Of a DNA stretch of 64,000 bases, positions 9,621 through 18,881 are shown piece after piece. Every line of letters begins with the position of its first letter. Within the stretch, counting starts at the first letter, position 1. Under the pieces are notes generated by a model that saw only the letters and a program-made list of their open reading frames with translations, had not been told where the DNA came from and made no database searches. The stretch is from Clostridia bacterium (GTDB taxonomy: Bacteria; Bacillota; Clostridia; Oscillospirales; UBA644): assembly GCA_017934975.1 (NCBI GenBank), contig JAGBIM010000007.1, positions 1 to 64,000 of the forward strand, read 5' to 3'. Made by a program: the position numbers and the translations under genes.

Positions 9621-9651
9621 CCGATGCGACCTGAAAAACAAGTCGCATCGG
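9621..9651 (-). other. Intercistronic hairpin
   Basis: A perfect 10-bp inverted repeat (9621-9630 with 9642-9651) lies in the 99-bp gap between the two oxidoreductase genes. It has no T-run after it, so it looks like an RNA-stability or processing element rather than a terminator. Its arm CCGATGCG recurs in the terminator at 8471-8505. Confidence 0.55.
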
Positions 9652-9664
9652 AAAGAAAGTCAAA

Positions 9665-10831
9665 TTAGATTTCGGGGATTTCGATTTCGATTTCGCGGCC
9701 CAGTTCGGCAGACTTCACGATACCGTCGATAATCGCCTGGTTGTAAAGAATCTGAGAAGAGGGAACGGTGGGCTTTCCTTCGCCGGCGGGCTTCTTGACT
9801 TCGTCGAGGAAGGAACGAATCTTCTGATAGAAGAAAGAGGTCTTTGCGGGGATCATGGGAACCTCGTAGCACATGGGAACCTTGTCGCCCACGTTGCGAT
9901 AGACCTTGAGGGGCGTATCGAATTCGCCGTTCCAGCAGTCGGTGGAGGGAATCCGCAGACCACCCTTGGTACCAAGGATCAGTGCGTCGCCGCAGGTGTC
10001 CATATGCATAGCCCAGGAAATACGGAAGTCCAGAATGATACCGCCTTCCAGACGGACGAATGCAGCGGCAAAATCGTCCACGCCGAACTTTTCAGCGTAT
10101 TCGGGATGAGCGCTGTAATATTTGGGATCGGTTCCGAAGAAGTTGGAAGTGTAACCGGTAACGGTGAGAGGCTTCGGATAACCGACGGCATTGAGCAGCA
10201 TATCGAGGGAGTAAGAACCGATATCACCAACGGCGCCGATACCGCCGGTTTCCTTTTCGATAAAGGTGGTTCCGAAGGGAGTGGGGATACCGCGACGGCG
10301 TCCGCCGCCTGCCTGCAGGTAGTAGATTTCGCCCAGTTCGCCGGATTCGACGATGCGTTTGATCATCTGCATGTTTTCGCTCATGCGAGGCTGGAAGCCG
10401 ATGGTAAGAATCTTACCGCTCTTCTTCTCTGCCTTCATAACGGCAACCGCTTCATCCAGGGTGACAGTGAAGGGCTTTTCCAACATAACGTTCACACCGT
10501 GCTCGAGAGCGTAAATGGTGGGTTCTGCGTGCTGGCAGTTATAAGTACAAATGGAAACGGCATCCAGAGTTTCATTGTCGATCATTTCCTTATGGCTGGG
10601 GTAGCAACGAACGCCTTCCACGCCGTGATCCTTGAAGAACTTTTCCGCTTTACCGGGAACGAGATCGGCACCGGCAACGATTTCTACGTCTTCCATCTGC
10701 AGATATTGCTTGATGTGAGAATCTGCAATCCAACCGCAACCGATAATACCAACTTTAACTTTTTTCGATGCATCTACGACGTTTTCAACCGATTCATTCT
10801 TGAAAGCGTCCAGACCTTGATCCATAGCCAT
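9665..10831 (-). CDS. Gfo/Idh/MocA family oxidoreductase
   Basis: A 388-aa NAD(P)-dependent oxidoreductase. I chose the ATG at 10831 because AAAGGAG (10848-10842) sits 10 bp upstream; an upstream in-frame GTG at 10852 would place that RBS inside the gene. The Rossmann motif GIIGCGWIADSH begins near residue 28, EKP lies near 118, and the substrate domain has GGIGAVGDIGSYSLD. The C-terminal half is longer than in its neighbour at 8513-9565 and the two are clearly different paralogues. It lies between the isomerase/epimerase (27 bp upstream) and the second oxidoreductase, in one transcription unit. Confidence 0.88.
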   Translation of the reverse strand: MAMDQGLDAFKNESVENVVDASKKVKVGIIGCGWIADSHIKQYLQMEDVEIVAGADLVPGKAEKFFKDHGVEGVRCYPSHKEMIDNETLDAVSICTYNCQHAEPTIYALEHGVNVMLEKPFTVTLDEAVAVMKAEKKSGKILTIGFQPRMSENMQMIKRIVESGELGEIYYLQAGGGRRRGIPTPFGTTFIEKETGGIGAVGDIGSYSLDMLLNAVGYPKPLTVTGYTSNFFGTDPKYYSAHPEYAEKFGVDDFAAAFVRLEGGIILDFRISWAMHMDTCGDALILGTKGGLRIPSTDCWNGEFDTPLKVYRNVGDKVPMCYEVPMIPAKTSFFYQKIRSFLDEVKKPAGEGKPTVPSSQILYNQAIIDGIVKSAELGREIEIEIPEI

Positions 10832-10858
10832 AACGATAATCTCCTTTTTCACTTTAAT

Positions 10859-11686
10859 TTATTTGTTAATGGTTTTTACGTACTCAATGCTCATCTTGGC
10901 ACATTCCAAGGGAGACTTGCCGAAGGCGGGACGATCCTGTTCCACCACGACCCATTTTGCACCGGCTTCTTCCGCAGCCTTGAGAATGGCGGGGAAATCC
11001 TGAACGCCGGAGCCCACGGGACGGAGTTCGAATTCCTGATTTTCAGCAGCCTTCTTGTCCGCGTCGTTCTTCACTCCGATCAGGGCGTACATATTATCGG
11101 ACTTCTGACCGACGAAATCCTTCAGATGAACCACGGGGCAACGGCCGCTGTATTTACGGATATAATCCGCAGGAACTTCGCCGCCCACGTTGACCCAGCA
11201 TGTATCCAGCTGCGTCTTCAGAAGGTCGGAATCGACAGACTCGTAAAGAACGTCCAACATGTGCTTGCCGTCGATCATGTTGGTAAATTCAAAATCGTGG
11301 TTGTGATATCCAAGCTGAAGGCCCATATCCTTGGCAACCTTACCGAATTCGGTGGCGTATTCCACCAGCTTGGGGAAATTTTCATCAGCCTTGCAGTAGT
11401 CCTGAGAAACGTGGGGAATTACCACGTATTCGCAACCGATGGTCTTATATTTTGCGAAGGTACTCTTTACGTCCTCGATCATTTCCTTGATGGGAACGTG
11501 AGCGGAAATGGGGGTCAAGCCGTACTTTACGCAAAGATCACGGACTTCTTCGGGGGAATGGCCGTACAGACCGGCAAACTCCACGCCGTCGTAACCCATT
11601 TCTTTTACCTGACGCAGGGTATCGTCAAGATTTGCCGCCGCATCGTCGCGGACGGAATACAACTGAAGCGCTACGGGAAATTTCAT
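10859..11686 (-). CDS. Sugar phosphate isomerase/epimerase (xylose isomerase-like TIM barrel)
   Basis: A 275-aa cytoplasmic AP endonuclease 2/xylose isomerase-like TIM barrel. It begins with the family signature ALQLYSVRDD, followed by GYDGVEFAGLYG, GYHNHDFEF (metal-binding His/Glu region) and a C-terminal VVEQD. Such enzymes (IolE, IolI, YcjR-like) act as dehydratases, isomerases or epimerases on keto-sugars or inositol intermediates. It is the first gene of the cluster; GGAGG (11701-11697) precedes the start. The divergent AraC regulator probably controls it. Confidence 0.87.
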   Translation of the reverse strand: MKFPVALQLYSVRDDAAANLDDTLRQVKEMGYDGVEFAGLYGHSPEEVRDLCVKYGLTPISAHVPIKEMIEDVKSTFAKYKTIGCEYVVIPHVSQDYCKADENFPKLVEYATEFGKVAKDMGLQLGYHNHDFEFTNMIDGKHMLDVLYESVDSDLLKTQLDTCWVNVGGEVPADYIRKYSGRCPVVHLKDFVGQKSDNMYALIGVKNDADKKAAENQEFELRPVGSGVQDFPAILKAAEEAGAKWVVVEQDRPAFGKSPLECAKMSIEYVKTINK

Positions 11687-11718
11687 AACTTTGTAACCTC
11701 CGGTTCACATATTTATAC

Positions 11719-11777
11719 TTGTATTATAAGACAAAATGTGCTATAATGCAAGACAAGAGCGTGAAATTATAAGACAA
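11719..11777. promoter_or_regulatory. Overlapping divergent promoters with AAGACAA operator repeats
   Basis: Plus strand: TTGTAT (11719-11724), 17 bp, TATAAT (11742-11747), towards araC. Minus strand: TTGCAT (11751-11746), 17 bp, TATAAT (11728-11723), towards the sugar cluster. The two promoters overlap face to face. Three direct copies of AAGACAA lie at 11728, 11750 and 11771, spaced 22 and 21 bp, two helical turns apart as for AraC-type half-sites. The spacing and position fit binding by the adjacent AraC protein; that assignment is inferred. Confidence 0.75.
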
Positions 11778-11807
11778 ATATTGCGATTAACGCGAAAGGA
11801 CAAAAAA

Positions 11808-12644
11808 ATGCCCACATTTTACGAGAATAAACGCATCCCCGTTACCACGGGAATCGGGAAACAACTTTCCGACGGCGCGCATCTGCACAATCATCTGGAA
11901 GTGGTCTACCTTCTGGACGGAGAAACGAAAACGGTCTGCGACAGTCGGGAAGACGTCATGAAAAAGGGAGACGTCTTTATCGCCTTCCCGAATCAAGTGC
12001 ATTGCTACCCCCGTATCGGGGACGGGCACGCGGAACATTTGCTGTTCATCTTCTCCCCCACGGTGTGCAGCGAGTTCAAGGACCTGTTCCGACGGATGAT
12101 CCCAACCTCCCCCATTGTCCGTGCAGAAAACCTGGACGAAAATCTTCTGTCTCTGGCATGGAAAGTACACGAGGAAAATCAAAAGGACTCCCCTTACCGC
12201 GAAGTCGTCACCCGCGGATACTTGATTGCTTTTCTCGGAAAATTATTTCATTCCATGGAATTCCGTGAGGAAAAACAGTCGGACGGAACTCTGCTGAAGG
12301 GAATTCTGAATTTCTGCAACAAGCATTATACCGAACCCTTATCCCTTGACCGCCTGGCCCAGGAGCTAAACGTGGGAAAATACCATATTTCTCACATTTT
12401 AAGCGAAAAACTGAAGATTTCCTTTCCCGATTACGTAAACGGATTGCGAATCAACGACGCAATTCGGCAGCTGACCGAAGATCCCGACCGTCCGATTACG
12501 GACGTCGCATACGATTGCGGCTTCAACAGCACGAGGACATTCAACCGCGCCTTCGTTAAATACACGGGGTTACCTCCGCGCGAATTCCGAGAAAAAAACC
12601 GCTACACTCACGTGACGCCCATCAATTTTTACATCAAAGATTAA
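11808..12644 (+). CDS. AraC family transcriptional regulator
   Basis: A 278-aa regulator. The start is the ATG at 11808 because GAAAGGA (11794-11800) fits it; the open frame begins further upstream at 11736, inside the promoter. Residues 20-90 form a cupin sensor domain (HLHNHLEVVYLLDG, then GDVFIAFPNQVHCYP). The C-terminal ~100 residues contain the two AraC helix-turn-helix motifs (LSLDRLAQELNVGKYHISHIL and ITDVAYDCGFNSTRTFNRAF). It is divergent from the isomerase/oxidoreductase cluster and shares its promoter region, so it most likely senses the sugar of that pathway. Confidence 0.92.
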   Translation: MPTFYENKRIPVTTGIGKQLSDGAHLHNHLEVVYLLDGETKTVCDSREDVMKKGDVFIAFPNQVHCYPRIGDGHAEHLLFIFSPTVCSEFKDLFRRMIPTSPIVRAENLDENLLSLAWKVHEENQKDSPYREVVTRGYLIAFLGKLFHSMEFREEKQSDGTLLKGILNFCNKHYTEPLSLDRLAQELNVGKYHISHILSEKLKISFPDYVNGLRINDAIRQLTEDPDRPITDVAYDCGFNSTRTFNRAFVKYTGLPPREFREKNRYTHVTPINFYIKD

Positions 12645-12647
12645 GAA

Positions 12648-12685
12648 AAAAAGTCTTTTGCAACGTAAATTGCAAAAGACTTTTT
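12648..12685. terminator. Bidirectional terminator between araC-like gene and efp
   Basis: A perfect 16-bp inverted repeat (12648-12663 with 12670-12685) carries A-runs on the left and T-runs on the right, so it serves both convergent genes. Confidence 0.9.
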
Positions 12686-12696
12686 GTTTGCATCAA

Positions 12697-13254
12697 TCAG
12701 GCGCGGCCCATGTATTCCCCGGTGCGGGTATCAATCTGAACCATTTCGCCTTCCTCGATGAACATGGGAACCTTGATTTCGGCTCCGGTTTCGAGGGTTG
12801 CGTTCTTCAGGGCGTTGGTAGCGGTGTTGCCGGCAACGGCGGGCTCGGTAGCGGTAACCTGAAGCTCCACGAAGTTGGGGGGTTCCACGCTGAAGATATT
12901 ACCCTTGTAGGAAAGAATCTTACAAACGGTTTCTTCCTTCACGAACTTGAAGGCATCGCCGAGCATATCGGCGTTAAGGGGAACCTGATCGTAGGTTTCG
13001 GTGTCCATGAAGTAGTACAGCTCACCGTCGGTGTAAGAATACTGCATTTCTCTCTTTTCAATGAACGCCTGGGGAAACTTTTCGGTGGGAGAAAAGGTCT
13101 TTTCTACCACGCCGCCGGAAATGACGTTCTTGATCTTGGTACGGACGAAAGCCGCACCCTTACCGGGCTTTACGTGCTGGAATTCAACAACCTGGTAGAC
13201 GTTGCCTTCCAATTCAAAGGTAATACCGTTTCTGAAATCGCCTGCGGAATACAT
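12697..13254 (-). CDS. efp: Translation elongation factor P
   Basis: A 185-aa EF-P that relieves ribosome stalling at polyproline stretches. It has the KOW-like N-domain and two OB-fold domains in the standard length. The loop PGKG puts the functional lysine at K32. The C-terminus has the family motif [15 protein letters not shown] chose the ATG at 13254, with GGAGG at 13266-13262, over an in-frame start 45 bp upstream. It is monocistronic, with its own promoter and a shared terminator. No modification enzyme gene (epmA, ymfI) is adjacent. Confidence 0.97.
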   Translation of the reverse strand: MYSAGDFRNGITFELEGNVYQVVEFQHVKPGKGAAFVRTKIKNVISGGVVEKTFSPTEKFPQAFIEKREMQYSYTDGELYYFMDTETYDQVPLNADMLGDAFKFVKEETVCKILSYKGNIFSVEPPNFVELQVTATEPAVAGNTATNALKNATLETGAEIKVPMFIEEGEMVQIDTRTGEYMGRA

Positions 13255-13317
13255 AGGAAAACCTCCAAAAAAGTATAAATTCAAATAATGACAACACAAT
13301 ATAGATTATTATACACT

Positions 13318-13346
13318 ATATCTCGCACAAAAGCAAGACTTGTGAG
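13318..13346 (-). promoter_or_regulatory. Promoter of efp
   Basis: TTGCTT (13346-13341), 17-bp spacer, TATAAT (13323-13318) on the minus strand, 64 bp ahead of the efp start. Confidence 0.65.
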
Positions 13347-13386
13347 AAAAAATTTTCAATTATGTAAAAATTTAGGGAGAAATCAC

Positions 13387-14127
13387 ATGAAGAAATCGCG
13401 TTTCGGGAGATTTTTCGGAGTTCTTACAGCTCTTCTCTGGATTACAGCCGTGGCAATCATCCCGCTTACGACGGGAGAAGCAGAGGTTACGGAATACACC
13501 GTCGTGGTGGACGCGGGGCACGGGGGCACCGACGGAGGTGCCGTGGCGGAAGACGGAACGATCGAGAAGGACTTGAACCTGTCCATTGCGCTTCGTTTAC
13601 AGAAAAAACTGGAAGAACGGGGAGTCCGCGTAATCATGACCCGAACGGAAGACGACGATACGGACGGGCTTTCGGGATTTCACAAACGAAAAGACCTGGA
13701 AGCACGCACGAAAATCGGAAACGAATCGGGGGCGCAGGCCTACGTCAGCATTCATATTAACGCATCAAAATCCTATAAAGACCAGGGATTTCAGGTCTGG
13801 TACGGAACGGGAAGCGACAAAAGCGAATCCCTGGCAACCCCCATTTGCAACCGGGTACGGAACGCGGAAATCTGCTCCCGAATCCGCGCCGTCAAAAAAG
13901 TGCCGAACACCTTATATATCTTTCGGTCGGTAACCGTCCCGAGCGTTTTGATCGAATGCGGTTTTCTGAGCAACGCCACGGATCTGTACCGGCTCAAGCA
14001 GGAGTCCTTCCAAAATGCGCTTTGCGACGCCCTTTGTGACGGGATTCTGGATTATTTGTCGGGCATCAAAGCGGAAACGATTCCGTCGGAGACCAAAAAT
14101 CCTTCGGCGGTCAATGAAAACCGCTGA
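13387..14127 (+). CDS. cwlD: N-acetylmuramoyl-L-alanine amidase (CwlD-like)
   Basis: A 246-aa Amidase_3 enzyme that cleaves the MurNAc-L-Ala amide bond. The ATG at 13387 follows AGGGAGA; the open frame extends upstream but lacks an RBS. An N-terminal membrane segment (about residues 10-28) exports it. The zinc ligands are seen in VVDAGHGG, the Glu of IEKDLNLS, SIHINAS, and the catalytic Glu in IECGFLSN. The family includes CwlD, which makes the muramic-delta-lactam of the spore cortex; that role fits the spoIVF-like genes but other amidases look alike. Its 3' end overlaps the convergent hemW gene by 76 bp. Confidence 0.85.
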   Translation: MKKSRFGRFFGVLTALLWITAVAIIPLTTGEAEVTEYTVVVDAGHGGTDGGAVAEDGTIEKDLNLSIALRLQKKLEERGVRVIMTRTEDDDTDGLSGFHKRKDLEARTKIGNESGAQAYVSIHINASKSYKDQGFQVWYGTGSDKSESLATPICNRVRNAEICSRIRAVKKVPNTLYIFRSVTVPSVLIECGFLSNATDLYRLKQESFQNALCDALCDGILDYLSGIKAETIPSETKNPSAVNENR

Positions 14128-15146
14128 TCGGCCAAAACGCCGAGTCCTTCCTCGCACAACCGTTGCAGGAAGGGCATTTTTTTACAATCGATCCAAGCCA
14201 AAGGAATCCCGTCCGACATCCGCAACCCGAGAAAGATCGCCTCGGCTTTTTGCGCATACGCGTCTACCCGTTCCTCCACAAAGGGAGAAACAAGCCCGTT
14301 AAGGCGACAAAACTCCGCCGTATTTTCGGGGATTCGGTAACGTACGCCGTCACGGAAGCCCGAGGCACCGGGACCGAAAGCGAGATATTCTCCGCCCGTC
14401 CAGTAAACGCAATTATGAACGGCGCGTCTCCCCTGCTTGGCAAAATTTGAGATCTCGTAATGTTCGTAGCCCGCTTTGGTCAACTTTTGGTGCGTCAAAA
14501 GATACATCTTCCGTTGCGTCTCCTCATCCTGCTCCGTCACACCCGTCAAGCCGAAGGGCGTATTCGGTTCAATCTTAAGCAGATAGACGGAAATATGCTC
14601 GGGAGACAGGGAGATCATGCGGTCAAGGTCGGATTCCAACGCAGAAAGATCCTGCTCGGGCAAGGCGGCCATCAAATCCATGCTGATATTGGAAAAACCT
14701 GCATCACGCAAAATGCGGAACGCTTTTTCCGCCTCGGCGGCGGTATGCAGACGCCCCAACCGACGCAAAGCCGCATCCGAAAAGGTCTGAACGCCCATAC
14801 TGATGCGGTTCACGCCCAAAGAATACAGTCTTTTTGCCCAGGATTCGGTAACACTTTCGGGATTACACTCCACGGTAAATTCCACGCAGGAGGTCAAATC
14901 AAAGGTATCAAGCAATGCCGCCACCAACGCAGTGAAGTCGTCTTCCGACAAAAGCGACGGCGTTCCGCCGCCCACGTAAACAGTGCGAAGCGCCTCCCCT
15001 CGGCAGGACGAAGCCCGAATCTGGGAACAGAGTGCGTTTACGTAGGAAGAAACCGCCTCGGGGGCGGGTGGGGCGGAAAAGAAATCGCAATAGTTACATT
15101 TTCTTCGGCAAAAGGGAACGTGAAGATAGGCAGACAGATTACTCAT
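14052..15146 (-). CDS. hemW: Radical SAM heme chaperone HemW-like protein
   Basis: A 364-aa protein of the HemN/HemW family. The start ATG overlaps the lepA stop by 8 bp, so translation is coupled; the open frame extends upstream inside lepA and is not used. The radical SAM cluster motif is CRRKCNYC followed by DFF, near residue 15, as in HemW, and [10 protein letters not shown] is the usual second motif. HemW binds heme and a 4Fe-4S cluster; it is not the true coproporphyrinogen dehydrogenase HemN, whose motif differs. The lepA-hemW order is common in Bacillota. Its 3' end overlaps the convergent cwlD. Confidence 0.9.
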   Translation of the reverse strand: MSNLSAYLHVPFCRRKCNYCDFFSAPPAPEAVSSYVNALCSQIRASSCRGEALRTVYVGGGTPSLLSEDDFTALVAALLDTFDLTSCVEFTVECNPESVTESWAKRLYSLGVNRISMGVQTFSDAALRRLGRLHTAAEAEKAFRILRDAGFSNISMDLMAALPEQDLSALESDLDRMISLSPEHISVYLLKIEPNTPFGLTGVTEQDEETQRKMYLLTHQKLTKAGYEHYEISNFAKQGRRAVHNCVYWTGGEYLAFGPGASGFRDGVRYRIPENTAEFCRLNGLVSPFVEERVDAYAQKAEAIFLGLRMSDGIPLAWIDCKKMPFLQRLCEEGLGVLADQRFSLTAEGFLVSDGIVSALMPDK

Positions 15147-16944
15147 CCAGCTTAAGAACCGCCATAAACGCCTCCTGAGGAACCTCGATGGTACCCAACT
15201 GGCGCATACGCTTCTTTCCTTCCTTCTGTTTTTCCAACAGCTTCTTCTTACGGGTAATATCGCCCCCGTAGCACTTGGCCAACACGTCTTTGCGCATGGC
15301 GCGAACCGTTTCACGGGCAATGATCTTGGAACCGATTGCGGCCTGAATAGGAACCTCAAACAGCTGACGGGGAATATTTTCCTTCAGCTTCTCGGTCAGC
15401 TTGCGACCGCGGGCGTAAGCGCGCTCTGCCGGAACGATAAAGGACAAGGCGTCCACCACTTCTCCGTTCAGAAGAATATCCATCTTAACCAGATCACTCT
15501 TAACGTAACGGGAGAATTCGTAGTCCAGAGAAGCATAACCCCGGGTGCGGGCCTTCAGGGTATCAAAGAAATCGTAAATAATCTCGTTCAGCGGCATATC
15601 GTAATGAAGGTCAACGCGGGAAGCGTCGATGTATTCCATATTCTTGAACACCCCGCGCCGTTCCTTACAAAGCTCCATCACCGTTCCGACGAAATCGGAG
15701 GGCGCAATAATATCGGTCTTTACGATCGGCTCTTCCGCCTCGACGATGGAGCCGGGGGAAGGATAGTTCGTGGGATTGTCAATATAGACCGTACTTCCGT
15801 CCGCCATGGTCAAGCGATACACGACCCCGGGAGCCGTGGTAATCAAATCCAGATTGAATTCCCGTTCGATCCGCTCCTGCATAATCTCCATATGCAACAA
15901 ACCCAAAAATCCGCAACGGAAACCAAATCCAAGAGCGATGGAGTGTTCGGGCTCGTAGGTCATAGAAGCGTCGTTCAGACTCAATTTATCCAAGGCGTCC
16001 CGCAAATCCTCGTAGCGGGACCCGTCGGCACAGTAAATACCGCAGTAGACCATGGGATTGGCCTTTTTATAACCGGGAAGCGGTTCCGAAGCGGGATTTT
16101 CCGCCAAGGTAACCGTATCCCCTACGCGGGTATCGCTGACCGTTTTGATACTGGCCATGATATATCCGACCTCGCCGGCTCGCAAGGTCTCTGCGGGACG
16201 GCATCCGAAAGGCGACAAATAGCCCAGCTCCACCACGTCGAACTCCGCACCGGTGGACATCATACGGATCTTCTGCCCCTTGGAAAGAGAACCGTCCTTC
16301 AAACGAACATACACCACGACCCCGCGATAGGCGTCGTAATACGAGTCGAAAATCAGGGCTTTCAAGGGTGCGTCCGGATCGCCCTCGGGCGCAGGCACGT
16401 CACGAACGACCTGCTCCAGAACGTCCTGAATATTGATTCCGTTTTTGGCCGAAATACGGGGCGCGTCCTCTGCGGGAATTCCGATGGTATCCTCAATTTC
16501 GCGGATCACGCGGTCGGGGTCCGCGGCGGGAAGGTCAATCTTGTTGATAACGGGCAAAATTTCCAGGTCTCCGTCCAAGGCGAGATATGTGTTAGCCAGG
16601 GTCTGTGCCTCAATTCCCTGAGACGCGTCTACGACGAGAAGGGCCCCTTCGCAGGCGGCAAGAGCACGGGACACCTCGTAATGAAAGTCCACGTGACCGG
16701 GGGTGTCGATCAGATTCAGAATATAGGTCTCCCCGTCTTTCGCTTTATATTCCAATTTTACGGCACGTGCCTTGATGGTAATTCCGTGTTCTTTTTCCAG
16801 GTCCATATTATCCAGAACCTGGTCTTCCATTTCCCGCTTTTCCACCGTTTCGGTCAATTCCAGAAGGCGATCCGCCAAGGTGGATTTGCCGTGGTCGATA
16901 TGGGCAATGATGGAAAAGTTGCGAATTTTAGAAATATCGTACAT
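15139..16944 (-). CDS. lepA: Elongation factor 4 (LepA)
   Basis: A 601-aa translational GTPase that acts on stalled or mistranslocated ribosomes. The GTP-binding motifs are [10 protein letters not shown] (G1), a switch-[16 protein letters not shown] (G3) and NKIDLP (G4). The C-terminus has the LepA-specific domain with [17 protein letters not shown]. The start at 16944 follows GGAGG (16955-16951); the frame is open 75 bp further upstream, which would run into the promoter. It leads a two-gene operon with hemW. Confidence 0.97.
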   Translation of the reverse strand: MYDISKIRNFSIIAHIDHGKSTLADRLLELTETVEKREMEDQVLDNMDLEKEHGITIKARAVKLEYKAKDGETYILNLIDTPGHVDFHYEVSRALAACEGALLVVDASQGIEAQTLANTYLALDGDLEILPVINKIDLPAADPDRVIREIEDTIGIPAEDAPRISAKNGINIQDVLEQVVRDVPAPEGDPDAPLKALIFDSYYDAYRGVVVYVRLKDGSLSKGQKIRMMSTGAEFDVVELGYLSPFGCRPAETLRAGEVGYIMASIKTVSDTRVGDTVTLAENPASEPLPGYKKANPMVYCGIYCADGSRYEDLRDALDKLSLNDASMTYEPEHSIALGFGFRCGFLGLLHMEIMQERIEREFNLDLITTAPGVVYRLTMADGSTVYIDNPTNYPSPGSIVEAEEPIVKTDIIAPSDFVGTVMELCKERRGVFKNMEYIDASRVDLHYDMPLNEIIYDFFDTLKARTRGYASLDYEFSRYVKSDLVKMDILLNGEVVDALSFIVPAERAYARGRKLTEKLKENIPRQLFEVPIQAAIGSKIIARETVRAMRKDVLAKCYGGDITRKKKLLEKQKEGKKRMRQLGTIEVPQEAFMAVLKLDE

Positions 16945-16977
16945 CCGAATCCTCCGAAGGAAATAAAATCTGCTTCT

Positions 16978-17006
16978 ATTATATCCGAATTCGCACGATT
17001 TGTCAA
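16978..17006 (-). promoter_or_regulatory. sigma-A promoter of lepA-hemW
   Basis: TTGACA (17006-17001), 17 bp, TATAAT (16983-16978): perfect consensus on the minus strand, 34 bp ahead of the lepA start. Confidence 0.85.
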
Positions 17007-17026
17007 GCATTTCTTGCAATTAACTC

Positions 17027-17055
17027 TTGATTTTTATAAATATATGTGTTATAAT
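17027..17055 (+). promoter_or_regulatory. Promoter of the NYN-domain gene operon
   Basis: TTGATT (17027-17032), 17 bp, TATAAT (17050-17055), 34 bp before the start and back to back with the lepA promoter. Confidence 0.75.
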
Positions 17056-17088
17056 AGATCGGTAAACCAATAAGAAAGGAGGAAAAAC

Positions 17089-17907
17089 ATGGGATTGTTT
17101 CAAGTTCTGAGCCGTAAGAAAACCTATCACGCAAGTGAAAGCCAGCACAAGCCCACCGCCGCGGTTTTTGTGGATTTTGAGCATTGGTTCATCGCGATGA
17201 GCAATATGTATCACGCAAAACCCGATTATAAAGGATGGCTGAAAGATCTGAACAAACGGGTCAACGTGGAAGAGATCGTTTTTTTCGCTGACTTTTCTCA
17301 CCAAAATCTTTCGCAGGAAATTCCGCGGATTCGGGAATTTACCAACCGAATTATCGAAACCAAAAACGCAGACCCCCGTTACAAAAAGGATTTTACCGAC
17401 TTTATCATGCTGGACAGTATTTATCAGAAAGCCATGTTTGATCGGCGTATCGACACCTTCGTCCTGTTTACGGGTGACGCGCATTTTTCATCCGTCGTCA
17501 GTTTTCTGGTCAACCGTTGCGGAAAGGAAGTAGGCGTTTACGGCGTAAAGGATTCCTTCAGCCAACAACTGAAGAACACGGCGTCCTGGTTCGTGGAAGT
17601 GGCAAAGCCCGTAGCGGAGAATCCGAACGAAGCGTATTATAAAATGCTTTTCTCCAGTCTTGCAAACGCGGAAAACAAACACCGTAAAAACGCAAAGCCC
17701 ACCTTCCAGAAAACGGTAAACATCGTGGCAAATTACCACAAGGTATCCCCCAAGATCATCCAGAAAGCCCTGGAAAAAATGATTGAAGAGCAATATATCA
17801 TCCGCGAACGGACGGGAAAAAGCAAGCCTTCGGATCCCTTGGTGATCAACTGGAAGCGTTGCGCGCAAAATCCCCTTTTTACGTCCCACGTACAAACCGA
17901 CAAATAA
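17089..17907 (+). CDS. NYN domain protein (predicted RNase)
   Basis: A 272-aa protein with an NYN (LabA/PIN-like) nuclease fold in residues 22-170. The acidic residues of the fold are visible: VFVDFEH (D29), a central KDFTDFIMLD, and FTGDAHFSSVV. The fold is that of metal-dependent RNases, so RNA cleavage is inferred. The C-terminal 80 residues are basic and helical with a winged-helix-like look, probably for nucleic-acid binding. No export signal. RBS AAAGGAGG is at about 17076. It is followed by two surface/exocarbohydrate-type genes in the same direction, a context that does not explain it. Confidence 0.75.
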   Translation: MGLFQVLSRKKTYHASESQHKPTAAVFVDFEHWFIAMSNMYHAKPDYKGWLKDLNKRVNVEEIVFFADFSHQNLSQEIPRIREFTNRIIETKNADPRYKKDFTDFIMLDSIYQKAMFDRRIDTFVLFTGDAHFSSVVSFLVNRCGKEVGVYGVKDSFSQQLKNTASWFVEVAKPVAENPNEAYYKMLFSSLANAENKHRKNAKPTFQKTVNIVANYHKVSPKIIQKALEKMIEEQYIIRERTGKSKPSDPLVINWKRCAQNPLFTSHVQTDK

Positions 17908-17920
17908 CGGAGGAAAAACC

Positions 17921-18865
17921 GTGAAACGATTTTTAACCCTATTTCTTGCCCTGATTCTCATCGCAACCATCGCCCTCTCCGCGTCGGCCGCAACCGCAGA
18001 TCTTTCGGACATTCTTATGGCGTTGAAGGCCTCCTACCAAGAGAAGCTTCAACTGACTGCGTTTGAAGAAACCTTTGGAATGGCCTCTATGGATTGGTTG
18101 CGGGGACGTACCGCGTTCTATCCGGAGAGCGACGGCACGGCAAAGACTCTTTCCCGTCGCATCCTGGCTTACACCGCTACGGATAGCGTTCCCGAGGTGT
18201 TCCCCGAAGGGGACGAGCTTCTCTCCTTGCAGGAAGCGGACGGATCCTTCGGCGATCTGATCACCCACTGTCTTTCCGTTCTGGCCATGCAAAGCCTGAA
18301 GAAAAGCTATAACAGTGCAAAAGCACACGATTATATCCTCAATCAACAGAACGAAGACGGATCCTTCGGTGATTCGATCCAGCAAACGGCCCTGTGCATC
18401 ACCGTTCTTTCCATGCAGAAAAACGGCGTGGAGCAAACCGCCGTTTCCCGCGGGTTGGAATATCTTTCCGAATATCGGGCGACCACCGTTACGGATCTTT
18501 GCTGGCAAATGATCGGCATGACCGACGCTTACAACGGGGATACCGTACTGAAAGACACCTCCCGCATGGAAACGCTTCTTACTTATCAGACCGATTCGGG
18601 AAGCTTCTCTCAGACGGCAAATTCCAACGAAACCGACGCGGATACCACGGCCCTGGCTCTGCTGGCGATCGACGCAGTCAACCGTGACGCAAGCGCCTTC
18701 AAGCGCCTTGCCCAAGACGGATTGATGAAGCAATACAGTTTTGAAGACTTCAAGCCGCTCTTTACGTTGCTGGCAGTTCTTCTCGCCCTCGCCATTGCCT
18801 TTTGGGTCTACGTATTCCTGCACAAGAAGCACGATAAAACCCTGGAAGAAACGAAAAAATACTGA
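17921..18865 (+). CDS. Membrane-anchored toroid-repeat protein (prenyltransferase/terpenoid-cyclase-like fold)
   Basis: A 314-aa exported protein with a GTG start after GGAGG (17909-17913). A cleavable signal peptide (ends near SASAA, residue 24) is followed by alpha/alpha-toroid repeats with the signature Q-x-x-DGSFG: LLSLQEADGSFG, ILNQQNEDGSFG and LLTYQTDSGSFS. A transmembrane helix lies near residues 279-300, with a short basic cytoplasmic tail. The fold is shared by squalene-hopene cyclases, prenyltransferases, intrinsic factor and thioester complement proteins. The catalytic DXDD motif of cyclases is not seen, so a binding or scaffold role outside the cell is more likely. Confidence 0.7.
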   Translation: MKRFLTLFLALILIATIALSASAATADLSDILMALKASYQEKLQLTAFEETFGMASMDWLRGRTAFYPESDGTAKTLSRRILAYTATDSVPEVFPEGDELLSLQEADGSFGDLITHCLSVLAMQSLKKSYNSAKAHDYILNQQNEDGSFGDSIQQTALCITVLSMQKNGVEQTAVSRGLEYLSEYRATTVTDLCWQMIGMTDAYNGDTVLKDTSRMETLLTYQTDSGSFSQTANSNETDADTTALALLAIDAVNRDASAFKRLAQDGLMKQYSFEDFKPLFTLLAVLLALAIAFWVYVFLHKKHDKTLEETKKY

Positions 18866-18881
18866 AAGGACTTTTTTTATT

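Noticed and set aside
17921..18865. Squalene-hopene cyclase
   Set aside because: Toroid repeats are present, but the DXDD catalytic motif is absent and the protein is about half the usual length, so an enzyme call is not supported.
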